In this document: positions 40,726-52,200 of the stretch, piece after piece
How positions within the stretch are numbered: the stretch's first letter is position 1
Layout of the letters: each line of letters opens with the position of its first letter
Assembly: GCA_964035015.1 (NCBI GenBank)
Contig: OZ036005.1
Span: 373,701 to 437,700 of the forward strand
Length of the DNA: 64,000 nucleotides
Direction of reading: 5' to 3'
DNA from: Corallium rubrum
Lineage: Eukaryota > Cnidaria > Anthozoa > Scleralcyonacea > Coralliidae
The notes under the pieces: model-generated
Database searches by the model: none
Seen by the model: only the letters and a program-made list of their open reading frames with translations
What the model was told of the DNA's origin: nothing
Made by a program: the position numbers and the translations under genes

Positions 40726-41059
40726 GGTAGTTGGTAATCGTGCAAAGTTTCATTTCAAAATTCGGTGAAGAAAAGGTGATATTTAACGTGTGAAGTTTGT
40801 ATTTTAGAGCGCCGCCATTAAAGTGGCCGAGCTTGAGAAGAATGAGTCGAGGAAGCTTATGACGTCATAGACTCAATAACAACAATGACCCTTTTGTTGA
40901 CAACAACAATGATCTTTTGTTTTATTGAGTCTATGACGTCATAAGTTCTCCTCAACTCATTCTTCTCAAACACGGCCAATTCAATGGCGGCGCTCCAAAA
41001 TACAAACTTCGTACGTAAAATACAACTTTGTTTTTGAGAATTCCGAAATGAAACTTTGC

Positions 41060-41577
41060 CAACCTCGTCCCCAGGGCATTTTGCCTCCACGTTGGGAGGT
41101 CGGCGAAAATGGCCCTGGCATCGGCTGGTCGATTCTATAATCGGATTGGCCGGTTTAAAAACTTGATTAATTCAGATACAGTGTAATTTATTCATCAAAA
41201 TATGAATTGCAATAAATCCACTCTGCGAAGTTCATCTAAAGAATTGTAACGATAGCTTTGGTTAAAGTCAAGAACAACATTAGATATATGTTTCTTCCCG
41301 ACATTTAAATGTATCCTGGGTAATCGTGGGGAGTATCATGATGAATAATGCTAGCCAGTTGCATTTATGATAAAGGTTCACATGAGTGATTCGGCAGAGC
41401 GTTAAATATTTCTTATTTATTATTCATGTATACGTATTATACAAAAACGAAACACAAAGACCACATAAATTTTCTTGCCAAAACACCCCAAAATTCTGGG
41501 TGTCACGTGACCAGCCGATGCCAGGGCATTTTCGCCGACTCCCAACGTGGAGGCAAAATGCCCTGGGGACGAGGTTG
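41060..41577. mobile_element. MULE-like MITE with 9-bp target duplication
   Basis: Termini CAACCTCGTCCCCAGGGCAT and ATGCCCTGGGGACGAGGTTG, arms near 100 bp. AAACTTTGC is present directly at both sides (41051-41059 and 41578-41586). A 9-bp duplication fits Mutator-like elements. Confidence 0.85.
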
Positions 41578-41760
41578 AAACTTTGCAGAATTACCAACTA
41601 TCATAATATCTTTAAGATTATGCAGAAACATTACCAGCAATATTTTCATAACAGAACCACTTTAACCGTTTTGAAATCAACACCACAGAAGGATCAACAC
41701 CTTGGGATTGGCGAGACGTGATTGGCTAAGGGCACATTCATGTGACAATAATGTCAGTCC

Positions 41761-42057
41761 ATAGTCAATCAAGATATGGTCTGGAAACTCGGCAAACTTC
41801 AAAGCGCCTATAATGAGCTGTGATTTTATGTTGAACCGTACCTTACACCGTGCACACCCTTTGTTTTAGGTTTATTAATATTTAAATAGCATGGTTGAGT
41901 GATTGAACTGAAACGTTGCTATTGGACAATTCGTTCATTATACCAAAATACAATGTGTTCAGTGACCGTGCACCGTGCACAAAAATGCATAAAGGCGAAC
42001 AAAAAGATAGACCAAAGACTTTAGCTGAGTTTCCAGACCATATCTCGATTGACTATG
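41761..42057. mobile_element. hAT-like MITE with 8-bp target duplication
   Basis: Termini ATAGTCAATCAAGATATGGT and ACCATATCTCGATTGACTAT; GTCAGTCC lies at both sides (41753-41760 and 42058-42065). Second copy at 4196-4487. Confidence 0.85.
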
Positions 42058-42084
42058 GTCAGTCCAAATATATCGAATGAAAAC

Positions 42085-42400
42085 TTAAGTTTCCAAGGTA
42101 AACATTTAAATTTGATGTTATATATCATACACGAGGAGGAGTGTTTTCCAAACACCGAGACTTTTGTTGAAAACCGAGGCGAAGCCGAGGTTTTTGAACA
42201 AATTTCGAGGTGTTTGGAATCCTGATGAAACACTCTCCGAGTGTATGATATAGCTTTTCAAACAAATCAGAATTTTAAGAGAAAATCGAGGCGAAAGTTG
42301 GCTTAATTTATGTAATTTTTTCCTCCGATATCAAAACCTCCGTCTCGGTATGATTTCCTTTGTTTTCGGTTCATGATGTATTGATGAGTTTGAGAAGTTG
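42085..42400 (-). mobile_element. ATTAATAATTCATGAG family copy, second subtype
   Basis: Inverse of 36468: the hairpin CCAAACACCGAGACTTTTGT and GGTGTTTGGAATCCTGATGA, then AAAATCGAGGCGAAAGTTGG. The outer end is decayed. Confidence 0.65.
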
Positions 42401-43264
42401 ACATAAAACATGTTTTGACTGGCGGTGTACACGCTTTGGATTCTAAAAACATTGCGAAAAAGTTGAAAACCTATCAATCAATCAATCAATCAACAACTTT
42501 ATTAACGTGTCTGTCTTAATTCTAGCGCACCTGTACTAATCGGGGACACGAAAACGTAGGCGGCTCATTAATTTTGCGAACACCAGTGTAGTATTGTGTC
42601 ATAGCACGCACATGACTGAGCACATGGCTACCCTGTTGCTCAAGTGCAGTTTATTACTTCGAAGTCTTCTGGTTTTTGGAATAGCGGAAAGTCTCTGCGA
42701 GATCTGAAACTTATTCTGGCCATCAGACAATAATTCCTTTGTTTTGTTTCAAAACTAAACTGCACCAAATGAAAACTACACGGATCTGCACCATTCAATT
42801 AAACAATTATATAGACCAATTATAGTGACCATGATTCCTTGGGTGCGCATGCGCGGCCATTTTGCCTTGTTGCGGTTAAAGCTGGCTTCACTGTGAGCTT
42901 TCTAATAACATTTCTTCACAAGAAATTATGGACAACTAAGATTTTATAAAATTTGTGGAACCGCTAGGTTGCTAGGCATTTTCTTCAATGTATTCTTTCC
43001 AAGAAATAATTCTAAAATTCCTGCATTAAAATTCCTAGAATGCTTGTATATAGATGATGACCATCACAGGTATGTATAAAATTTGAACTAAAAGTGTTAT
43101 CAGAACATTGTGATTTATCCAAATATTGCTAGATTCAGGAAATTATTTAATCTATTCTATCTAGATATAAAATGCCACTAACACACGACAATGCTTTTCA
43201 GGAATATACTTCTAAACCAACTTCGGAATGGTACTCAATACACCACTTTCATAATGGAATATTT
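42401..43264. other. Intergenic, nothing recognised
   Basis: A short (AATC)n run at 42475-42492, otherwise unremarkable AT-rich sequence without coding signal. Confidence 0.5.
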
Positions 43265-43625
43265 GAATAAAAAATTAATTTGAATATTCTTTTATGTGCA
43301 TCTTAAGCCTTTGACCTCGTTTGTGTGTCTGCAATACAAAATAATCTTTGCTTCATAATGAGGCCAGAAACAGTGGTGTAGGAAGCAAGTTGATTTTGGA
43401 GGCCTGGGGCACAGCTTCAAAAGGGCATTTTGTTCAGGGGGTAGGACTTCAAAAGGACACTTGAAACACATGTTTTAGCATAAAAGGGCACTTTTCTGTT
43501 GCAAAAAGCACTTCATGACACGTGCATGGGGGGGGGGGGGCACATGCCCCATCCCCCCCAGTTCCTACACCCTGGCCAGAAAGGCTAATTTGAGATGCAT
43601 ATGAAAGAATATTTAAAAAGTGGTC
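43265..43625. mobile_element. MITE split by a second element
   Basis: The outer arms TGAATATTCTTTTATGTGCA and TGCATATGAAAGAATATT are inverted. The inner 43376-43574 is a copy of the GTAGGAAGCAAGTTGATTTT element at 16358, with a G run. Confidence 0.7.
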
Positions 43626-44094
43626 TATGAGCTTGCATTTTTAGAAACAACTTTACACTGGTTTGCCTGCACCCCTCATATACACTGGTTTATGAGCAAA
43701 TTAGTTGAACTTATATTGTGGAAGTTTGCTTCATATTGAGTTTGCAGTATATTCACAAAAGCTACAACTATTTTTGGTACTGAAAAACTCATTTGTAGAT
43801 GTAAATGTATCATAATTATAAATGTAAATTAAAAATCCCTTCAGAAATTATTTGTCTGTTTCTTGATGGTTATCATGTGTTGTCCAAAGGCTCTCCAATC
43901 ATTTACAGACTAATCACAAAATGGTTCCCACAGGCCTACATAGCTATTAGTGTAGTGGTGGCAGATGTTTTATATCCGGAGCTAATTCATTAAGTGAAAT
44001 GATAAAGGGTGTACTCTGACCCTCTCCCAGGAAATCTTCAGAGATTGGTGGGGGTGTGGTAGGCTTAGCCCCCTCTTTAGAAATAGGTGAATAT

Positions 44095-44262
44095 CACCAT
44101 ATTCATAAATGGCTGTGGAATTAATATTCTTTTATGTGCATATAAATTAGCTCCTCTGAACTCGTTTTCATGTGTGAAATTCAAAAGAACCTGTACTCTA
44201 AAATGAGGTCAGAGGGGCTAATTTATATGCATATAAAAGGATTTTATCATCGGCCATGTTTG
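44095..44262. mobile_element. MITE related to 40541-40725
   Basis: ATTCTTTTATGTGCATATAA, TTAGCTCCTCTGAACTCG and the inverse AGGGGCTAATTTATATGCAT. Arms imperfect. Confidence 0.75.
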
Positions 44263-44784
44263 AAAGACAACTAGACCACTAAAGCCATCTAAAGCTCTTA
44301 CAGTCATTGCAGAAACTAGCTAGTAGTTAGAATTGCTGTGAGTCAACTACCCTATTATATTTGTTGTTTTTTTCAAGTGACAAAGTCCAGTGAGTGCTGG
44401 TTGCATTTAATTAAGAATTCACAGTAAAAAATAAGCACTGCAAATTATTCTGAATTAGCTACAACTACTAGCTACTGTAGCCTCTGCAATGATTGGAAAA
44501 GAGCCCTAAAGCTAGTCTGCCAGCCAGCTAAAGCAAATTGCCTGTCCAAGCTAGACAACAGGTCTTGAAGACACTGTAACATTCAAACTTCAGTGCTATA
44601 TTCAATGTGGCACAATATCACTCAAACCATTTTGATAAACATGCTTGTTTATAATATTATGTCATAAATGTTAAATTCATGCAATGTTGTTAAAATACAT
44701 AAAGTTATTGAAAGCAAGGATTTACCTGTATCACAAATCTACTGAAAATGTAAATGTTTTTTTAATTTACTGCAATGAAAATTA

Positions 44785-44790
44785 TTTATT
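44785..44790 (-). terminator. Candidate polyadenylation signal of ESYT
   Basis: AATAAA on the minus strand about 137 bases past the ESYT stop codon. Confidence 0.5.
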
Positions 44791-44926
44791 CCAAGCGTAA
44801 CTTGAGTTCAAACTAATGATTTAAAATAAGTATAAATGAGCAAAAAGTGTTTGTGTTCCACACAGAAGAATTAAGAATAAGATAATGTCTCAAGCTGTAA
44901 TTTTAGAAAGGCTAGGATGAAAAAAT

Positions 44927-47200
44927 TCATTGTGGGGTCCACTTGGCCAAGTTGTAGACAACCCGTTGCTCCTTCGACAAATCCAATGATGACAATGGGA
45001 TTCTAACTTGGCCAATGAAGTTGCGACGACGGCGAGTGGTGAACTTGGATTTATGGTTCTTAACAGCAACATCCAACTTGCATTCTCCCAACTCTTCAAG
45101 GCCAGTAATGTACTCGAACTTCTCCTCATAGACTGGGTTGAGGGTGCCTTCTTTGGGTGCAGTTTCCCGACGGGATTTCTTGGAGCGGTCAGGCAGCAGG
45201 TACATGCGAACATATGGATTTGTCTTCCCCTTTGATTCTCTTGTGGGTAAATCATGAGCACTGTGGACCACAACCACTAAGCAATTGCGTACATGGTTGT
45301 AGCTCAGTGACAACTCTAATTTTCCATAGCTGGTGAGATTCTCTCGGGATCCTCCACTACTGCTCAACTCATACATACTACCCATTGGAGAAGAACTAGT
45401 TGAACGGTGATCTCCATCGGTCTGGATGAGCTCTTCAATGGAATCATTCACCGTTACTACTGGTGGTGGGGAGGGGGGAGCTGAGGACTCTGATTGGCTG
45501 CGTTCTGAGTATCGAACAATGCGCTTCTTTAAAATGGCATGAGTATCTTTTGCACCTGGGACAAGAGCTCGGAGGGTGAACTTGCAGGCAATGGTTCCTT
45601 TTCCATTTGACTCATCCAGGCTGAAATCGTTCTCTAGCACCATGTCATTGGCATCAGCAACTGTCTTCAAGGGTACGACAAAGCTGCCTATCTTCTTGGT
45701 TCCTTTGCTTTCGATGACTTCAATTTTGATACTTGCTGTTGTGTGATTTTTAATGAGGAATCGCAATGCTTGTTTCCAGTCCAATGTCTTGGTATCTGGA
45801 TTAAGACCAATGTGATATGTCTCCTTCTCGGTCTCTTCAACAGTGACCTTGCAGAAGACAGCTGGAACATCTTTGGCTTTCAATGGACTCAGGACATTCT
45901 TTCCTTGCTTTACTTTCACCATGAGAAGTGCACTGGAAAGAGAAGGCCCGGCAACTTGGAGATGTTTTGGCGATGCACTCAGCTTACACCATGTCAGATT
46001 CAGATGAACCATACCAGTCTTGACACCATCCAATGGCAACCATAGATCCCTTGTGCCTTGCTCTGCAACTGAGGTTATATCAATATCAAGCATACCCATC
46101 TTTGCATCTTTCCCTGTCTTCTCTTCATCAAACAGCAGTAATTGAATCTCCTGTCCTTCATCATTGTCAACATATGCTTCAAATGTTTGCTTCCAAACTG
46201 GTGTCAGTGTATTCTTCATCGTCTTTGTACGGAACTTCTGTGCACCAACTTCGAGAAGGATGTAGGGATCAGCAGCTCCACCTTTTAGTACAGAATCCAT
46301 TTTAGCAAGCTCTTTTGCCTCGATCACACTGATGCAGACAACACCTTCAGGCATCGGATAACGAAGATCACTGTCATCTGCAATCAGATCAGGTGACATT
46401 GGTACCACAATACGGTTGGGTAACACCATAATTGAACAAATCACATCTTCTGCAACACTTCGAAGCTTGCTTTTCAAACCAGGGATATCAAGAACATTCA
46501 ATAAATTGATTAAGTCAAAGCTGATTTTTGGTCGGTTGAGGAAGAATACAGTCAGTCCTCCAATAGGGTTGGGTTCTCCAACAAAAGGCTTGAAAATAAC
46601 CCGCAATAGCCCGCGTAGTTGTATGGCGGATACTCCCAGGGTTACACTTTTTACATTCAATTTAATCTTCGCGTCTCCTTCGTAAAGCAGATCAAGATCA
46701 AGAATGAACTCATTTGGAGCATCGGTAGGGGCATAAGAATTGACTCCTGTGATCTTTGGTGCAACTTGACCGAACGAGATTGTTTCAAAGGTTAGGTTGC
46801 TGAATGATGAAGGCAAGCTCGCTTGCATGGCTGGTTCAACACTTTCCTTCAAGATCTTTTTCACCATTGCTCCAATGTAAGGCCACATATGAGAAATCAT
46901 ATTATTCATCCACACTACACGCTCTTGACTCTCAGCAAAAACCCACGAAGGCAAGTTCTCCATCTTCACTCCAGCTACATTGACCGCTTTCTGTATTCGC
47001 TTTCGTCTGAGCTTCTTCTCTCGATTCTCGTAGTCCCACCAGACGAAAATCAGAAGACTCATTGCAATCCATGCAGCGCTAAAGTTGTACTTTCCAGCGA
47101 ACCACAAACCCAAGGAAAGTCCAATGTATTGACCAAGCTTCGGCATGTTTATGTAGCCAAGGTATCGCTTCCATATCGGTCGAGAATCTTCGTTCGCCAT
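44927..47200 (-). CDS. ESYT2: Extended synaptotagmin, intronless coding region, 757 aa
   Basis: E-Syts tether the ER to the plasma membrane and move lipids between them. Order seen: N-terminal hydrophobic hairpin at residues 22-56; basic stretch; SMP lipid-transfer domain about 85-275; C2A about 285-400 with likely Ca2+ ligands D302, D311, D358, E360 and D365; C2B about 422-545 lacking most acidic ligands; Ser/Pro-rich linker 565-620; C2C about 625-757 with a basic patch (RSKKSRRET) suited to PI(4,5)P2 and Asn661 where C2A has Asp. Three C2 domains fit ESYT2/3, not the five-C2 ESYT1. The start is fixed by an in-frame TAA nine bases upstream (47207-47209). The whole coding region is one exon, unlike its neighbours. 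The reading frame is intact, so it is likely functional. Confidence 0.95.
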   Translation of the reverse strand: MANEDSRPIWKRYLGYINMPKLGQYIGLSLGLWFAGKYNFSAAWIAMSLLIFVWWDYENREKKLRRKRIQKAVNVAGVKMENLPSWVFAESQERVVWMNNMISHMWPYIGAMVKKILKESVEPAMQASLPSSFSNLTFETISFGQVAPKITGVNSYAPTDAPNEFILDLDLLYEGDAKIKLNVKSVTLGVSAIQLRGLLRVIFKPFVGEPNPIGGLTVFFLNRPKISFDLINLLNVLDIPGLKSKLRSVAEDVICSIMVLPNRIVVPMSPDLIADDSDLRYPMPEGVVCISVIEAKELAKMDSVLKGGAADPYILLEVGAQKFRTKTMKNTLTPVWKQTFEAYVDNDEGQEIQLLLFDEEKTGKDAKMGMLDIDITSVAEQGTRDLWLPLDGVKTGMVHLNLTWCKLSASPKHLQVAGPSLSSALLMVKVKQGKNVLSPLKAKDVPAVFCKVTVEETEKETYHIGLNPDTKTLDWKQALRFLIKNHTTASIKIEVIESKGTKKIGSFVVPLKTVADANDMVLENDFSLDESNGKGTIACKFTLRALVPGAKDTHAILKKRIVRYSERSQSESSAPPSPPPVVTVNDSIEELIQTDGDHRSTSSSPMGSMYELSSSGGSRENLTSYGKLELSLSYNHVRNCLVVVVHSAHDLPTRESKGKTNPYVRMYLLPDRSKKSRRETAPKEGTLNPVYEEKFEYITGLEELGECKLDVAVKNHKSKFTTRRRRNFIGQVRIPLSSLDLSKEQRVVYNLAKWTPQ

Positions 47201-47226
47201 TATGCTTTATTGTATTGCCAAATAAC

Positions 47227-47323
47227 CTATCAAATATAATTTAAAAGAAACCAGTCAATCGTTCAAACCTTGTACAATATTCATTGGTAACACAGCTATG
47301 CGGCGCTAAAACAAACAACTTAC
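47227..47323 (-). other. Probable 5'UTR intron of ESYT
   Basis: On the minus strand, GTAAGT at 47323-47318 and TTTGATAG ending at 47227 bracket 97 bp, 26 bases upstream of the ATG, with a T-rich tract before the AG. Inferred from splice consensus only. Confidence 0.5.
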
Positions 47324-47747
47324 CCTTCACTCAGATCTTATTTTGATCGAAATATTTGCCTTGCCCTTGCCGTTTGATCTTGAATTCTTGCCGTGCAATC
47401 TGGCCGCTGCAATACTTGAATGATGGAATACTTGATGTTAACCGCACCCCTATTAAAATCACCTTTTGTCCCCTTCGCCAATCACCTTTATATTCAAATC
47501 AAGATTAAGAAACTAGAACCTTCCCGTCCACTTCGAAGGCCAAAGCAAACTATGAGTAAATCCTAAATAAGATTAAACGTACCAAATAGCCGTATGAGCA
47601 TCCCCATTGTTCATTGATCAAGTAAATATTGTAAAATATGTTACCAGCTGCGACGCTATACGCGGGTTAATATTTAACAATACAACAAACTTAATACCCA
47701 GCTTAAAATTCTCAAATGCTAGATCAAGATAGATAAAAAATATTTTA

Positions 47748-48304
47748 CTAAGGCCAAAAAAAAGTCTTCTGTTTCTGGTCAGCGCGCGCGTCATCTTTTT
47801 TCTTGCGTCGATACTTTTTTTTAACATTTTTAATATTAATTGACTACTGCAAATGACACCAGCGGATATTAAATATTTGATTTGGTCTATATATTCTCAA
47901 CCAATGTTTCCTATGAAAACCGCTGGTATGTTTGCGGGCACTGATTGAAGGTTTAATATTTCAATCACGTGTTCATGCTAACATGTTCAGTATACCCAAC
48001 CCAAATTTCAGCACACACTTTGCTCTCTGAGTCTCTCTGTCTCATAATTTCCTTAAGCTCAAACATTTTAAAGTGGTCTTGCCACACAGTGAACTCTATC
48101 ATTGACCCAACCTTCGTACCCAGGGTCTTATCTCCGCTGCTCCGCCCACCTAGCGGTTATAAGAATACTCAACATGTTTCAGATGTCTGTTCAATCAAGG
48201 TTTGCCTTGGGGGGAAAAAAAGGAAAAAAACAAAACAAACCGCGTCACCGCGTCGATTTTGGGCATGTGCCTTGACCAGAAACAGAATACTTTTTTTGGC
48301 CGAA
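47748..48304. mobile_element. MITE ended by GGCCAAAAAAAAGTCTTCTG
   Basis: The right end AGAATACTTTTTTTGGCC with TGACCAGAAAC mirrors the left TCTGTTTCTGGTCA. About 557 bp. Confidence 0.75.
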
Positions 48305-49176
48305 GCGTTATAATCTTTATTCTACGTCAGCGTTTTCCGCCCGGAAAATCAATTTAAGATGATACCAGTTTCTATACCAAGAGATCAGTACTGCAATTAA
48401 TAGCTCAATAATATTTTTGAACTTCTTTCTTCTTCAAATAACGTCAAATGTGCGGTGTGCCTTTACAAAACACAAGAGTGACAAGACTTGTCCATTTTAT
48501 TATTTGTTTTCTAAAATAATTAAGCGAAAATACGAACCGTTAATATACGGCCCTTTCTATATCTTTCTGCTTAAAAACAATGGTAAGGTCAAATAAATTG
48601 AGCGCTATACTTTCTCAGTCTTTCTCTTTATTCAAGAAATGTTCTGTATTTTTTGTTCAATTTGTTTGAACCACAAAACGAGTTAAACGATTCTATTCCG
48701 AGAATGAATTTTAACTTTGCAAAAAAACAAAAACAAACAAGAATAACGATTGCTTATTTGTAATTTAAAATGACAACAACCTGTCACTATGTTTTGATTG
48801 GCCATGGCCTCGCCCGCCAAAACCTCCCTGCCTCGCTGCATGTTATGTAACATCAGTGCCATCCGATTACTTTCCGAAAGTTTCCGAAGTTAGAGAACAT
48901 GCTTGTTGAAAGCTGCTTCAGTAATTTCACACTTTATTGAAATCTTTACAAACCATTCAGAGTGTCAAACATTTGCATAAAATCTTTAATAATATATTTC
49001 CAACTCGTGTGGTATATCCTGCTCCTTTATTCGGCAATAAAACTTGGCGTGAAGGACCAAAAATGGACTCGTATGAGCGACAGACGCCGCGGTTGACAGC
49101 GGGGAAAGCTTGAAGTAAATATTTTCACACTGACAGTACAGTAACGGAAGACATTCCTTGTTTCTGTTATCTCTTT

Positions 49177-49215
49177 ATGGCCGACAGTGACCCAGTAGCA
49201 TGGTTTCAACAAAAA
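49177..49215 (+). CDS. PHTF: PHTF exon 1 (start codon)
   Basis: ATG at 49177; MADSDPVAWFQQK; donor GTAAGT at 49216. The AWFQQK-IG junction with exon 2 matches the family start (W-x-Q-K-K-I-G). Confidence 0.9.
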
Positions 49216-52200
49216 GTAAGTGTTGCATAAGAAGAGCTTTAGCTTTATTTCAAATTAAACAATTTGGTTTGCTTGCAAAATAGTTGTTACAAAAGCTTCA
49301 TGTTTGGGTTTCTGTAAATGCTGTTTGGGGCTATTAAATTTTAAGTTTATAAAACACAATTAATAATTTAGAATTATGTTATTTGAAACGAGGTTTGATT
49401 TTGTTACTGCTATAAAAATACACGCATTTATTTAGAGAATCTATAAAATTCTTCTTATATATTATCTTATATACTTAAGTTTGTGCATTTTAATAACGTT
49501 AAAGTATTATTCTTTTCATTCATTGCCTATATATTCAAGCCCTTGTTCAAGGATTTATTTATGAGTAATAACATGGCATTGATGTTGATTAGTGATTAAA
49601 AGGGGAGGTTTAGTGAAGCCCAAGGGACTTTTACTAAACCTCCTGAGGCTTGAGGGATGCTATCACACTTTGTAATAGTTCGGTTTCCAGTAAGGAGAGT
49701 AAACAACTTGGTGGAGTCAACAACTTCAGAGTGAATAGATTATTGAGTTGTGATTAATACTATTGGGAATTTCATAAGTGTTCACTTCCAGTGCTGCAAA
49801 ATTACCCCTCAAAAAGGAATTAATTGCAATTACTTGCTTTAAAAATTAGTAATTAATTCCTAATTACAATTACCACTCTTAAAAAATAATTAATTACAAT
49901 TACTTGCTTTAAAAAGTAATTAATTCCTAATTACAATTACCACTCTTAAAAAGGAATTAATTACAATTACTTGCTTTAAAAGTAATTAATTCCTAATTAC
50001 AATTACCACTCTTAAAAAGGAATTAATTACAATTACAAAATTACTCTCTGAAAAAAGTAATTAATTACAAATTCCTTTACATAATGTAGACCTTCACCAA
50101 ATATATTATTAAATTCCTCACACCAGAAATAAAAATGAGACAAGGTTTAATGAGCGGAATGAGGTTGGGATTTAATAATATTTATAATTGTTATTTTATT
50201 GCCTTGAATGTTGTCAAATTCAGCACTGACCATGCAGTGTGCTCAGATTATCTCTAGATATACATACAACTGGTAAATTGATAAATAAACAAATTAAGAA
50301 TTGTTTTGAGACAAGAGGAGGAATTCTTTCAGAGACAGGATTGTAGATACGCCAAAAGTCCAACTCGCATGAAAACCTGTCCCTTTTGTGCTATCAGCAT
50401 TACACCATTTTGCACCTTCCTAGTAAGCTCCACTGGCACTTAATTTTGACTGTTAATTTAAAGCTGTGTAGTCCCCCAAGCACCTAAATTAAGACAAATT
50501 GTTGAGATGGACACCATGTGGTGAAACTTAAAGATGGTGAGTGACGGTACAGTAATAGGTGAATTTCAGCGTAATGTGCGCACATCATTTTGCAAAGAAA
50601 TTGGCAGGCTCTTGGTGGGCTCTCCACAAAGTAAGCAATGGCAAACAAACTTGCTAGTTAGCAACAACAGCAGAATAACAGTGTTAAACATCCAGAAACT
50701 GTATCTATACTTTGTTGATTTTAAACAGTATGTTTACTTTGAGTGGAACTTGCCAGTTTTTTTGAAAAATGATGCACACCGCAACACCCTAAAACTCACC
50801 TAGTATTAGTTACACAATGACAATGATTGAGTTCCTCAGAAAGGTAAAACATACTGGTAGAATTTGCCAGGGTAGCATGAAATGGTGTTGGTGAAAATAG
50901 ACTTATTGTACAATGACTTCTATATTGCATTGGGTGACTATAGCTACCAGAATGCTTTGTCCAAAGCTTGTAGTCACACAATGCTATAGAATCGATGTAA
51001 GTCAGACGTTTGGTGTATCCACAGTATTATTCTGGGCTATCATTGTGGTAAGGGGGTAATTGGTGCAAGGTAAAAGAGGGATCCCTGGCCACTAAATGTC
51101 CAAGTCCCCTGTACCCATATATACTGTACATGTAACCTAGAATGTAAAGTCAACTATATTGCTTCTCAGACGTTTATACAGTCTACATATACAGTAGTTG
51201 ACCTACTATTAACCAACAAAATATTAAAAGGGTAGTCTTTTTTTTCATATAGATTGGCAGATATGACAAAGCATTATGGGAACGGACTATTGAACTAAAA
51301 GAAACAAAAGTATTTGAGGTACTGTATATAAAAAAATCAGGGCTGGATTAAAAGTACGCTGGGCCACAGCTTATTATTTTTGAGCACAGGGCCTCTTTCC
51401 TTTGTGACAATTGACAAAGAGGCTGCAAGGGCCACTAGACAGGATGGAGAAGGAGGCCAGCAGATGACTAGAGTGCAATTAGCCCAGAGAGGGAGTTTAA
51501 TAAATAAATAGGAGTAAATTTTTATCCTTTTGTCTCCATGTCTTTGAAAGCTCCCTGGGGCCTTACACTTTCTGGTGCATTATATGTGCTTTCTGGAGAC
51601 TCAGCTACATGTAGCTAGAAAGTGCATAGCTCCAGGTGGTGTGAGGCCCTATAAAGCATGGGGCCCACAGTTATGCCACTTTTGCCATATGGTTAATCCA
51701 GCCCAGAATAAAGGCATTGCTACATACAGTGAAACACTGTACTTTTACTCAAAACATGCAGTGGCAGCCATTAAGTCCTTGACTGTGTAATTACTTATTA
51801 CAATAGGGTGAGGCAGTTTTAGTGAAAAGCTGAAAACCATCCAAAGAAAACCTGAGTGAACCAATGTTTTTCACAATGTCTCAGACACTATAGTTCACTT
51901 CCCGTAAAAAAATCTGTAGTTCGGCAATGGCAAGACATTCTCTTTTGCTGGTAACTTTAGAAACATGGCATTCATCAAAAGTTCTTTTTTCACTACTAAC
52001 ATCGATTTTTTCATCAGTATTTCTTTGTTGTCGTCTGTGGTTAAAAAATCAGTCTTGTATCAGTTCTTTTTGGTTTACCAAAAAAAAGTCTCACCTTATT
52101 ATTACTGTACTGTATACAGTATGCTGTTTAGTTTATTATTTAGTTAATACATAGTTTTCTGAGTGCTCAAATTTTTACAAAAAAATTATCTGTGGCACTC

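Larger units (their letters stand above)
40480..41665. mobile_element. Palindrome with an insertion in each arm
   Basis: Outer ends TTAAAGTGGTTCTCTGACG and its inverse at 41645-41665; centre near 40905 between ATGACGTCATAGACTCAATA and its inverse. Without the two inserts the arms are about 240 and 233 bp. The left arm holds 40541-40725; the right arm holds 41060-41577. Confidence 0.88.
47201..49176. other. Divergent intergenic region between ESYT and PHTF
   Basis: Should contain both promoters. Holds the ESYT 5'UTR intron and the MITE at 47748-48304. I see no confident core promoter element; the PHTF 5'UTR probably lies just before 49177. Confidence 0.4.

Noticed and set aside
44890..45273. 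127-codon frame overlapping ESYT in another frame, and the plus-strand frames across 45008-47239
   Set aside because: Shadows of the conserved ESYT coding frame.
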